Origin: CAYMKL01 sp964390805
Lineage (GTDB): Bacteria; Chloroflexota; Anaerolineae; VGOG01
DNA: 43,284 nucleotides
NCBI GenBank assembly: GCA_964390805.1
Contig: CAYMKL010000049.1
Location: forward strand, 1-43,284
Direction: 5' to 3'
Part shown: positions 31,878 to 38,116 of the stretch, one piece after another
How the letters are laid out: each line of letters begins with the position of its first letter
How positions within the stretch are numbered: position 1 is the stretch's first letter
Notes under the pieces: generated by a model
The model's database searches: none
Seen by the model: only the letters and a program-made list of their open reading frames with translations
What the model was told of the DNA's origin: nothing
Program-made: the position numbers and the translations under genes

Positions 31878-32321
31878 TCAATGGTGGGTCCGCAATACTA
31901 ACCCTTCCCAGTGGCACTCTTCGTTCTTGCAGCGGTAGCGAGCCACCCGCACCACCAGCCGCGACACTAAACGATCCTGCCAACGGCGGTGGGTGCGGCG
32001 CAACTCTCCGCCGCACACCGGGCAGGCGCGGCGGTTCTGCAGTCGGGACAGCAGCCGCAGCCGCAACCGCCGCAGCACTATGAGGATGGCCAGAATGATC
32101 AACACCAGTCCGGTCATGTCTGAGACGGTGGTATGAAGTATGCGGTTGACCACAGCGCTGACGACGGCCCACACCGCTCCGCTGACAGTACGCCAAGCAG
32201 CGCGCATGAAGGAGAGGATGGTGACACGGATCTGCATCCGCTCTACCAGCAAAAAGATGCCCAGAAGGGCCATTAGTATGGCAAACAACTCTATTCGGTA
32301 CTCGCGTAAAACTCGCTTCAT
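31878..32321 (-). CDS. Membrane protein with C-terminal zinc ribbon
   Basis: This 147-residue protein has two hydrophobic helices (about residues 11-26 and 70-84) and a basic C-terminal cytoplasmic part with a four-cysteine zinc ribbon (CPVCGGEL and CKNEEC). I do not recognise a named family. It has a good promoter at 32373-32401. It lies 120 bp upstream of the PNPOx gene and may be co-transcribed with it. The Arg-rich stretch RRLRLRLLSRLQNRR supports an inside-facing loop. Confidence 0.75.
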   Translation of the reverse strand: MKRVLREYRIELFAILMALLGIFLLVERMQIRVTILSFMRAAWRTVSGAVWAVVSAVVNRILHTTVSDMTGLVLIILAILIVLRRLRLRLLSRLQNRRACPVCGGELRRTHRRWQDRLVSRLVVRVARYRCKNEECHWEGLVLRTHH

Positions 32322-32372
32322 AAAGCATCTCCCTTAGCCATGACTCTGTAATCCCTTCTGTATCTGGCTGAT

Positions 32373-32401
32373 AGTATACCAGATTTCGGCTCGTTTGGCA
32401 A
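32373..32401 (-). promoter_or_regulatory. Promoter of the zinc-ribbon membrane protein gene
   Basis: TTGCCA, 17 bp, then TATACT preceded by TGG (extended -10), minus strand, 52 bp upstream of the start codon. Confidence 0.82.
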
Positions 32402-32405
32402 CAGC

Positions 32406-32456
32406 AAAAAAAAACCACAAGCCACCAATGCGTGCGTTTGACGCAGGTGGCTTTTT
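32406..32456. terminator. Bidirectional-type terminator hairpin in a divergent promoter region
   Basis: AGCCACC (32420) pairs with GGTGGCT (32446), and TGCGT with ACGCA inside it. On the plus strand it is followed by TTTTT; on the minus strand a run of nine T follows after a short gap. It lies between two divergent genes, where a terminator is not expected. Confidence 0.75.
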
Positions 32457-32466
32457 GGAATATACT
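32438..32466 (+). promoter_or_regulatory. Promoter of the lysE-like gene, embedded in the hairpin
   Basis: TTGACG, 17 bp, then TATACT. The -35 lies in the loop and 3' arm of the terminator-like hairpin (32420-32452). The transcription start would be near 32473, 60 bp before the LysE-like start codon. Confidence 0.75.
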
Positions 32467-32532
32467 ATTCGGAGTCTGTTGGCCCGACTCCAACAACTTA
32501 GGGAATTCCAGTTCTAGACACGCTGAGCAATT

Positions 32533-33144
32533 ATGGACATCGGTTTCTTTCTTAGAGGGCTCGCCATCGGCTTCTCCATCGCCGCACCTGTAGGACCCAT
32601 CGGGGTGCTGTGCATACGACGCACGTTGGCTGAAGGACGCGCAGCAGGCCTCGTCTCTGGACTGGGAGCTGCCACCGCTGATGCAGTCTATGGCTGCGTT
32701 GCTGGATTCGGGCTGACCTTCATTTCGGGCACCCTGATCAGCCAACAAGTGTGGCTTCGCCTTATCGGCGGCGCATTTCTCTGCTATCTGGGCCTCAAGA
32801 CGCTCCTGGCCAGACCCGCCGAACAAGCGGCACCAGTCGGCGCAAGTAGCCTCATCGGTGCCTATACCTCAACGTTCTTCTTGACACTCACCAATCCCAT
32901 GACCATTCTCTCTTTTGCAGCCATATTCGCCGGGTTGGGGGGAGCAAGCGGGGACTACGTTTCTGCGGTAGTATTGGTGCTGGGCGTGTTCACCGGCTCG
33001 GCTCTGTGGTGGCTTAGCCTTAGCACTGGCGTCAGCCTGTTTAGGACGAAGTTCACCCCTCACGGCCTGCGGTGGGTGAACAGGATCTCGGGCCTGGTCA
33101 TCGCCGCGTTTGGCCTGCTCACCCTGCTGAGTGTGAGAGGGTGA
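32533..33144 (+). CDS. LysE-family amino acid exporter
   Basis: This 203-residue membrane protein has six hydrophobic helices and the LysE/RhtB signature near the start (FSIAAPVGPIGVLCIRRTLAEGR) and in FFLTLTNPMTILSFAAIFAG. It exports amino acids or related metabolites; the substrate is not readable. The first helix with GPxG is the most conserved part of the family. Length is standard (about 205). It has its own promoter at 32438-32466, and the next gene follows 22 bp later. Confidence 0.93.
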   Translation: MDIGFFLRGLAIGFSIAAPVGPIGVLCIRRTLAEGRAAGLVSGLGAATADAVYGCVAGFGLTFISGTLISQQVWLRLIGGAFLCYLGLKTLLARPAEQAAPVGASSLIGAYTSTFFLTLTNPMTILSFAAIFAGLGGASGDYVSAVVLVLGVFTGSALWWLSLSTGVSLFRTKFTPHGLRWVNRISGLVIAAFGLLTLLSVRG

Positions 33145-33166
33145 GAGCGCACATGAAGGAGCGCAT

Positions 33167-33691
33167 ATGGACTATCCAGATTTGCTACGAGCAGAATTAG
33201 TGGAGGAGATTCTTCTACCTTCCGGTAGTGCAGTGAAGGTTCCGAAGACGACTCCCATCTTTGCCAGGTGGAGAGGTGAACCAATCAAAGATAGCTACGG
33301 GGGTAAAATGATCCTCGATTTCGACGGAGAACCTGTGTTTGCGGAACTAGCTATCCTCAGGGCGCTTCAAGACTCTGGCTGGGACGGCGTCTGGGTGGAT
33401 ACATTCAAGAAGAAATATCGCGTCGGGTATTGGGTAGACAACTACGAGATTGATCTGCCCATTGAGCAAGAGGTGCTCCTGAAAAGAATCTACAGAAGGG
33501 CAGGAACGAGCAAAGGCTGTTGGGATGTATTCTGCTGGAAAGACAACCGACAATTACTATTCGCTGAAGCGAAGCGGCGAGGTCGAGATCAGTTCAGAGA
33601 CTCTCAACGTCAGTGGCTGGAAGCAGCAATCAAGTTGGGGCTTCCCCTCACCTCGTTTCTCGTGGTGGAATGGTCAATTCGAGAAGAGTGA
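33167..33691 (+). CDS. Putative VRR-NUC-like nuclease
   Basis: In this 174-residue protein the C-terminal half contains WDVFCWKDNRQLLFAEAKRR, then GRDQFRDSQRQWLEAAI, a D...E-x-K arrangement with a Q-x-x-W helix as in VRR-NUC nucleases (PD-(D/E)xK superfamily). The N-terminal half (GEPVFAELAILRALQDSGWD) is not typical of the short VRR-NUC proteins of phages and may carry a binding domain. The start at ATG 33167 follows AAGGAG. The gene is followed after 1 bp by a methyltransferase. The nuclease call is from motif shape only. Confidence 0.6.
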   Translation: MDYPDLLRAELVEEILLPSGSAVKVPKTTPIFARWRGEPIKDSYGGKMILDFDGEPVFAELAILRALQDSGWDGVWVDTFKKKYRVGYWVDNYEIDLPIEQEVLLKRIYRRAGTSKGCWDVFCWKDNRQLLFAEAKRRGRDQFRDSQRQWLEAAIKLGLPLTSFLVVEWSIREE

Positions 33692-33692
33692 G

Positions 33693-34577
33693 ATGGTCTT
33701 TTCTGGGAACACAACGGAAATCCACTTGATGTATCCCATCGTCGTCCTCTCGCACATCCAAACACAACCCCTTCTGCAAGCTCGACAGACCAGCCAGCGT
33801 CGCGTTGAAGTCTCGCCAGACCTGGGGCTCACGACGGTTGAGGTTGTGATCGAATCAGAAGGGGTGCGGTTTCCCAACGGCGACTCGCTGCCCTGGGATG
33901 CCATCGAAGGAATCAGCGCGTCTGAGAACAACTGCTTCGTCATCGCAAATGGTGAACCACACAAAATCCAGGTCTTTTCGGAGTTCACCAATTTGCTCTA
34001 CAGTCTGATGCCCACGCGCACCGCGCCTACCATGCTGGTCTCCGGCATACCGATGCACCGCATCAAGGGCACCGATCCGCACCACGACACCCTGGAGAAG
34101 ATCAAAACCGTCAAACCCGTCATTGGTCGCGTCCTGGACACGGCCACAGGTCTGGGCTACACCGCTATTGAAGCGGCCAAGACCGCCGACCACGTGGTCA
34201 CCATCGAACTGGACCCGGCCGCGCTGGAAATCGCCCGGCTCAACCCCTGGTCACGAACCCTTTTCGACAACCCCAAAATCACCCAACGCATCGGTGATAG
34301 CTACGATGTGATCGAAGAATTCGGCGACCAGACATTCGCCCGCATCATCCACGATCCGCCGACCTTCAGCCTGGCCGGCCATCTCTACTCTGGCGAATTC
34401 TACGCTGAGCTACACCGCGTGCTGCGGCGCGGTGGCCGCCTGTTTCATTACGTTGGCAATCCGGAGAGCAAGTCGGGCAGCAACATCACCCGCGGCGTGA
34501 TAAGGCGTCTCCAGGAAGCCGGCTTCTCGCGCGCCGCGCGCCGCCCCCGCGCCTTTGGCGTAGTGGCGTTCAAGTGA
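33693..34577 (+). CDS. Class I SAM-dependent methyltransferase (COG2521-like)
   Basis: This protein of about 294 residues has an N-terminal region of unclear fold (MYPIVVLSHIQTQPLLQAR). The Rossmann core follows: VLDTATGLGYTAIEAAK (SAM-binding motif I), VVTIELDPAALEIARLNPW (acidic loop) and IIHDPPTFSLAGHLYSGEFY (the DPP motif IV). This matches predicted methyltransferases related to the archaeal COG2521 group. The start at 33693 lies just after the stop of the nuclease gene; ATG 33729 is an alternative. The DPP motif is typical of N-methylation of nucleobases or proteins. The substrate is unknown. Confidence 0.8.
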   Translation: MVFSGNTTEIHLMYPIVVLSHIQTQPLLQARQTSQRRVEVSPDLGLTTVEVVIESEGVRFPNGDSLPWDAIEGISASENNCFVIANGEPHKIQVFSEFTNLLYSLMPTRTAPTMLVSGIPMHRIKGTDPHHDTLEKIKTVKPVIGRVLDTATGLGYTAIEAAKTADHVVTIELDPAALEIARLNPWSRTLFDNPKITQRIGDSYDVIEEFGDQTFARIIHDPPTFSLAGHLYSGEFYAELHRVLRRGGRLFHYVGNPESKSGSNITRGVIRRLQEAGFSRAARRPRAFGVVAFK

Positions 34578-34618
34578 GTATGGAGTAGCATGCCTTTGAC
34601 TGATACCCCAGCACACTC

Positions 34619-34655
34619 AAAAGCCACCCTTGACAGAATGGGGTGGCTTTGCTTT
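34619..34655 (+). terminator. Terminator downstream of the methyltransferase
   Basis: AAAGCCACCC pairs with GGGTGGCTTT around TTGACAGAATG and is followed by GCTTTT. It closes the LysE, nuclease and methyltransferase unit. Confidence 0.85.
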
Positions 34656-34751
34656 TGCCATGCCGTGCGGGAACTACCCAGCAAAACAGCAGGGCTGCGC
34701 CGGCCTTCTCGGTTGTGATGCATACTAGCGGTAGACGAAATCGTCTATAAG

Positions 34752-35114
34752 CTAGCGGTCAAGTATTTGTATCGCTTCGTCCTGCATTAGCACCCAGATA
34801 CTGTAGACCCCCACAATAGTTCCGAGTGGGACGTTGATCAACTTGATGACGCTAAGTATCAGTACCAGAATCCTTGCCCAAGATTGCCGCTTCACTAGCC
34901 CGATACCACCGATAATATCAGGCACAGAGATGATGAGGAGGAATCCGGCCGCAATTACTGCGATGAACGTCAGGATGGGCAACGCATCCGGATCTCCTGA
35001 GAGAAGCCCGATCCCAGCCAAAACCGTAAAGGCGATGATCGCAAGCACAACCCCCAGGGCGCCAAGCGCGATGTTGAGCGCCGCTACAACGGTGACATGC
35101 TGCTTCATGTCCAT
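34752..35114 (-). CDS. Small four-helix membrane protein
   Basis: This 120-residue protein has four hydrophobic helices (ALNIALGALGVVLAIIAFTV, LTFIAVIAAGFLLIISV, an amphipathic GGIGLVKRQSWARILVLILS and VPLGTIVGVYSIWVLM). The family is not recognised; similar small proteins are annotated only as membrane proteins. It starts at ATG 35114 with AAGGAGAGTAAG upstream and has a strong promoter (35191-35219). The 5' untranslated region contains a stable hairpin at 35139-35164. Confidence 0.75.
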   Translation of the reverse strand: MDMKQHVTVVAALNIALGALGVVLAIIAFTVLAGIGLLSGDPDALPILTFIAVIAAGFLLIISVPDIIGGIGLVKRQSWARILVLILSVIKLINVPLGTIVGVYSIWVLMQDEAIQILDR

Positions 35115-35138
35115 GTTCTTACTCTCCTTTCATGGTTA

Positions 35139-35164
35139 AGTCAATGTTCAGCCCTTTCGGCCAA
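35139..35164. other. Hairpin in the 5' leader of the 34752-35114 gene
   Basis: AGCCCTTTCGG and CCCGAAGGGCT are complementary around a 4-nt loop. On the plus strand it is followed by TTTTC; on the minus strand it lies between the promoter (35191) and the start codon. It could stop plus-strand transcripts or shape the leader. Confidence 0.55.
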
Positions 35165-35190
35165 CCCGAAGGGCTTTTCAAGATGGCCCT

Positions 35191-35219
35191 ATTATATCAT
35201 AAAACTCGGCCCTTGTCTA
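35191..35219 (-). promoter_or_regulatory. Promoter of the small membrane protein gene
   Basis: TAGACA, 17 bp, then TATAAT preceded by TGA (extended -10), minus strand, about 75 bp upstream of the ATG. Confidence 0.85.
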
Positions 35220-35309
35220 GAAGCTGTTGTGCTATCCTGCCCTAGAAGGCCATCTACACCAACCGCACGGGGGGCTTCTTGTTGTTGCCAAAGGAGTTGA
35301 AATCTGGTA

Positions 35310-35640
35310 TACTATCGGTCTCAACTTCGTGCTCTGGCCGTGGTGCGGCAACTGACCGGACGGGTGGCAGTGTGGAGCCGCACCCCTGGCCATGCCGATG
35401 CCCACGCCCGGGAGATGGTGGCCGAGCTGGACGTAGACGTGACCGTCGCCCCGGATATCGAGGCCGCCCTGCGGAACACCGATCTGGTGATCACCACCAC
35501 CCCCAGCCGCAAGCCGCTGGTGCGGGCTGAGTGGCTAAGGCGCGGGGTGCACATCACGCTGTAGGCTCTGACGCGCCGGACAAGCAGGGACTAGACGTCC
35601 AACGTCTTATGCAAAGTAGCCCCATCTATCCGCCAGCACA
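35310..35640 (+). pseudogene. Ornithine cyclodeaminase remnant with a frameshift
   Basis: The frame reads QLRALAVVRQLTGRVAVWSR, then TPGHADAHAREMVAEL and DLVITTTPSRKPLVRAEWLR, up to RGVHITL and a stop. This is the central NAD-binding part of ornithine cyclodeaminase/mu-crystallin proteins. In the family HIT is followed by AVGSDAPGKQELD; here that sequence (AVGSDAPDKQGLDVQRL) appears in another frame right after the stop. A frameshift near 35560 is therefore clear. The N-terminal third and the C-terminal part are absent, so it is a decayed gene. Confidence 0.85.
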
Positions 35641-35694
35641 CCACCCGCCTCGGCAGCGTCGGCTAAGCAAAGCGCGTCCAGACACGCGGTATTC

Positions 35695-35723
35695 TTGTGA
35701 AACCATCAGAAACGAGCTATTAT
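35695..35723 (+). promoter_or_regulatory. Candidate promoter upstream of the GWYYYLED protein gene
   Basis: TTGTGA, 17 bp, then TATTAT. It precedes a GGAGG-preceded 15-codon frame (35738) and the larger gene at 35861. Confidence 0.5.
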
Positions 35724-35860
35724 CAACGGAGGCAACCATGAAAGCATTCTCAGTCCAAAGGCGATTGCCCTTTTCGTTATGTTGATTGCAGTGCAGGAAG
35801 AACTTTTCGCCGGAATTCCTGATTCATAATCACCAGGACCAGGCCATCAGGAGGTGCTAT

Positions 35861-36229
35861 ATGCCAAGAGTCGAGAGAGATGAGGTTCGAGAAGATCGAA
35901 TTGATATGGAGATCGTCGTTGACGCATACGATGAGGTAGAGCGTGCTATGGGGTGGTACTATTACCTCGAAGATATGCTTCGCTTTCCCTTCAGGGCTCA
36001 GTGCATCGTGGAAAGACACATTTCGCCCCTGAAAATGGGGGAAGAAGTGCAAGCGATGGGGATGGCCCCAGAGGATGACTGCATTCACGAAATGTTCGTT
36101 GAGCTGCGCTGGTCAGGGCAGACATTGGGCATACCCTTGTCTCAGCTAGAGGCAATTGAAGCCGATAGCGAGACGCAAGAGGCGATAGAGGATTGGCACT
36201 ATTGGGTGGCGAGGGGATACCAGTTTTGA
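35861..36229 (+). CDS. Putative calcium-binding family protein (GWYYYLED type)
   Basis: This protein of about 122 residues resembles a small acidic family annotated as calcium-binding in cyanobacteria and others: EIVVDAYDEVERAMGWYYYL, EDMLRFPFRAQC, SPLKMGEEVQAMGMAPEDDC and EDWHYWVARGYQF at the end. I recall this pattern but cannot confirm calcium binding from the sequence; the acidic residues are spread through the chain. The ATG at 35861 follows a near-perfect AGGAGGTG, so I reject the longer frame start at 35786. It stands alone in an area of decayed genes. Confidence 0.65.
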   Translation: MPRVERDEVREDRIDMEIVVDAYDEVERAMGWYYYLEDMLRFPFRAQCIVERHISPLKMGEEVQAMGMAPEDDCIHEMFVELRWSGQTLGIPLSQLEAIEADSETQEAIEDWHYWVARGYQF

Positions 36230-36354
36230 GAGGTAACGGCCACATAAGTTCTTACGACTCTTCCCTTGCTACGAAGGGGCGTCCCCGCCCCGATTTTCAG
36301 GGTCAAACGGCCACCAGACGGGACGAGAAGGTATCCCGCCAGCGAGCTGATGTC
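36230..36354. other. Spacer upstream of the broken membrane protein gene
   Basis: Positions 36230-36354 hold no supported gene; the frame through 36193-36645 on the plus strand is partly shadow. No repeat or structure stands out. Confidence 0.4.
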
Positions 36355-36652
36355 ATGTTCGTCGGTATCATCGTACCGCTCCTCATTCTTCCAGCGACAT
36401 ACGGGCTTGTAATCTTTCTACTTCAATGTTTTCGGCGCACTCCTTGGCGATCAGGTTTACGACTTGTCAATTCAACACTTTGGAGATATAATCTCCTCTC
36501 AGGCCCACTACACCATCCCCTGGGTTCTCAGAATTCCGCAAGTCTACGTCATCACTTCGATAGTTGTGTACAGGTTGGTCGGCCTAGTGCTTCCACTGGT
36601 CTACAAAAGACGTTTGGAAGTGAAAATGGAGGCAAGATCCCATGAACACTGA
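36355..36652 (+). pseudogene. Frameshifted small membrane protein
   Basis: Two overlapping frames together make one coherent membrane protein. The first reads MFVGIIVPLLILPATYGLVI (from ATG 36355). The second, open from about 36413, reads FNVFGALLGDQVYDLSIQHF, then VLRIPQVYVITSIVVYRLVG, and ends RRLEVKMEARSHEH. Neither frame alone gives a sensible protein across 36400-36420, so a frameshift there is likely, or the window carries a sequencing indel. The 3' end overlaps the PaaI gene start by 11 bp. The family is not recognised. Confidence 0.55.
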
Positions 36653-37076
36653 ACGCATCGCAGAGCTACTTCGGATGTTCAACGAGAATGCTCCCATCGC
36701 ACGCTACTTCGGTATGAAGCTCTCGTTTACTGACGAAGTCAGCGCAGTCATTGACCTTCCCTACAACCCGAACCTGGATCACGCCTTCGGGGGGATCCAT
36801 GGCGGCGTGTATGCCACCATGCTCGACAATGCGGGCTGGTTCACCGCAGCAGCGGCACACAACGTATCCTGTTGGGTTGCGACTTCAGAGTTGTCCATTC
36901 ACTTCCTGGAGCCCGCACAGCGCACGTCTCTTCGTGCTGTCGGACGGTTACTGAAGCACGGCAAGCGTCAAGTCGTCGTGGAAATGTATTTGTACGACGG
37001 GCAAGGCCGTTGGATCGGACACGGGGTTGGGACGTTTGTTGTTCTTCCAGACGTACCCCTCTCGCCGACACAGTGA
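36642..37076 (+). CDS. PaaI-type hotdog thioesterase
   Basis: This 144-residue hotdog-fold protein contains the motif HAFGGIHGGVYATMLDNAGW, then TSELSIHFLEPA and GHGVGTFVVLP, matching the PaaI/YbgC-like acyl-CoA thioesterases. The catalytic Asp/Asn region is LDNAG. It would hydrolyse aromatic or medium-chain acyl-CoA. The start overlaps the end of the broken membrane gene, suggesting former co-translation. The substrate is not readable. Confidence 0.92.
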   Translation: MNTERIAELLRMFNENAPIARYFGMKLSFTDEVSAVIDLPYNPNLDHAFGGIHGGVYATMLDNAGWFTAAAAHNVSCWVATSELSIHFLEPAQRTSLRAVGRLLKHGKRQVVVEMYLYDGQGRWIGHGVGTFVVLPDVPLSPTQ

Positions 37077-37136
37077 AGTGGACAACAGGAGAGCCTGCCC
37101 AACGCAGAGCCTCAACCATACAGAAAGGAAAACGCT

Positions 37137-37958
37137 ATGAAATTGCCCTGCGAAGATGTAAACCTGTTCTACAAACTGATGTGGCCGCTGCAATTCTACG
37201 TCAACCAGCAGCGCCAGATCCTCCCGCATGTGAACTCGCTCGAGGAGTACATCTCGTGCCCCCAGGAGGACAAGATACAAGTCCGCAACGCCCTGTATGA
37301 GAACATCGCCCTGCTGGACGACTTCGTCGCCGGCAACCCAGCCCATCTTTCCGCCGACGAGCTGGCGATTGTCCAGAACTGGAAACGCTTTGTGGCTGGC
37401 AACTTCTACCTCGAGCGCTTCTTAAAAAAGGCCGCCATCTTTGTTGACTCGAGCGCTACCCCGCAGGTGTACGCCGTCTTGGGCCTGACGGATAGCCTAC
37501 AGGACATCCTTTACCATCGCAAACCGCCGATCTGGGTCGAAACGGTACTGCTCCCTTTCAAAGGGACAATCGTTTTCGACGGTCTGCTCACTGTCTACGG
37601 TATCTACTTTGGATCGAACATGCGGAGGGAGTTGAAGGAAATCTACATGGCGGCCAAACAGAACCACCGCATCATCGAGACGCTCGAACCTGAGCGGCGG
37701 CCGAAGAAGCGAGCGCCCCGTAAGCCCTCTCGCGATTGGCGGCCGGTGGTGGACGAACTGGTGAAGACGGCCGAGAAACTGAAGGGAGGCCAGTCGCCGG
37801 TGCAGAGCCCAGCCTTTGGTGTGCTCAAGGCCAGCGCCCGCCCGGCCCAGGCCGCCGTCCACGACCCGGACGATCTGGATACGCTGTGGAAGATGGAAGA
37901 GAGCGTTCGGAGAGCGCTCCGGCGGTTGGAAACCGTGCTAGATCGGGCCGAGCGGTAG
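37137..37958 (+). CDS. Conserved hypothetical protein
   Basis: The first 200 residues of this 273-residue protein are mixed helix and strand (VNLFYKLMWPLQFYVNQQRQ, IVQNWKRFVAGNFYLERFLK, VLLPFKGTIVFDGLLTVYGI, FGSNMRRELKEIYMAAKQNH). The last 75 are charged and low in structure (ERRPKKRAPRKPSRDW). I recall similar unnamed bacterial proteins with the LLPFKGxIxxDGLL segment but no function. ATG follows AAAGGAAA. The stop codon abuts the hairpin repeat at 37961. No membrane segment or enzyme motif is evident. Confidence 0.75.
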   Translation: MKLPCEDVNLFYKLMWPLQFYVNQQRQILPHVNSLEEYISCPQEDKIQVRNALYENIALLDDFVAGNPAHLSADELAIVQNWKRFVAGNFYLERFLKKAAIFVDSSATPQVYAVLGLTDSLQDILYHRKPPIWVETVLLPFKGTIVFDGLLTVYGIYFGSNMRRELKEIYMAAKQNHRIIETLEPERRPKKRAPRKPSRDWRPVVDELVKTAEKLKGGQSPVQSPAFGVLKASARPAQAAVHDPDDLDTLWKMEESVRRALRRLETVLDRAER

Positions 37959-37960
37959 AC

Positions 37961-38089
37961 AGCCGACACACTGAAGTGTGCGGCGGAAGGGCCTGCGGCC
38001 GGGCGTCGGCCTCCGCCGACGCTCCACCGACCGCGTAGGCGGTCGGCCGGCGCGAAGCGCCCGCAAGCCGCGATTTCAATCGGCGGCCA
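37961..38089. repeat. Multi-hairpin repeat, copy 1
   Basis: About 129 bp with successive inverted repeats: CACACTGAAGTGTG, GGCCTGCGGCC, GCGTCGGCCTCCGCCGACGC, CCGACCGCGTAGGCGGTCGG, GGCGCGAAGCGCC and GCCGCGATTTCAATCGGCGG. It lies between the 37137 gene and the TIR gene. Copies 2 and 3 (43071, 43220) have the same order and orientation with small differences. Confidence 0.9.
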
Positions 38090-38116
38090 TTGTTGCGGCG
38101 AGAGGAAGGTAAGACC

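Noticed and set aside
35738..35785. Fifteen-codon frame with a GGAGG ribosome binding site
   Set aside because: Too short to support; another frame there reads like a hydrophobic leader, so a decayed start is as likely.
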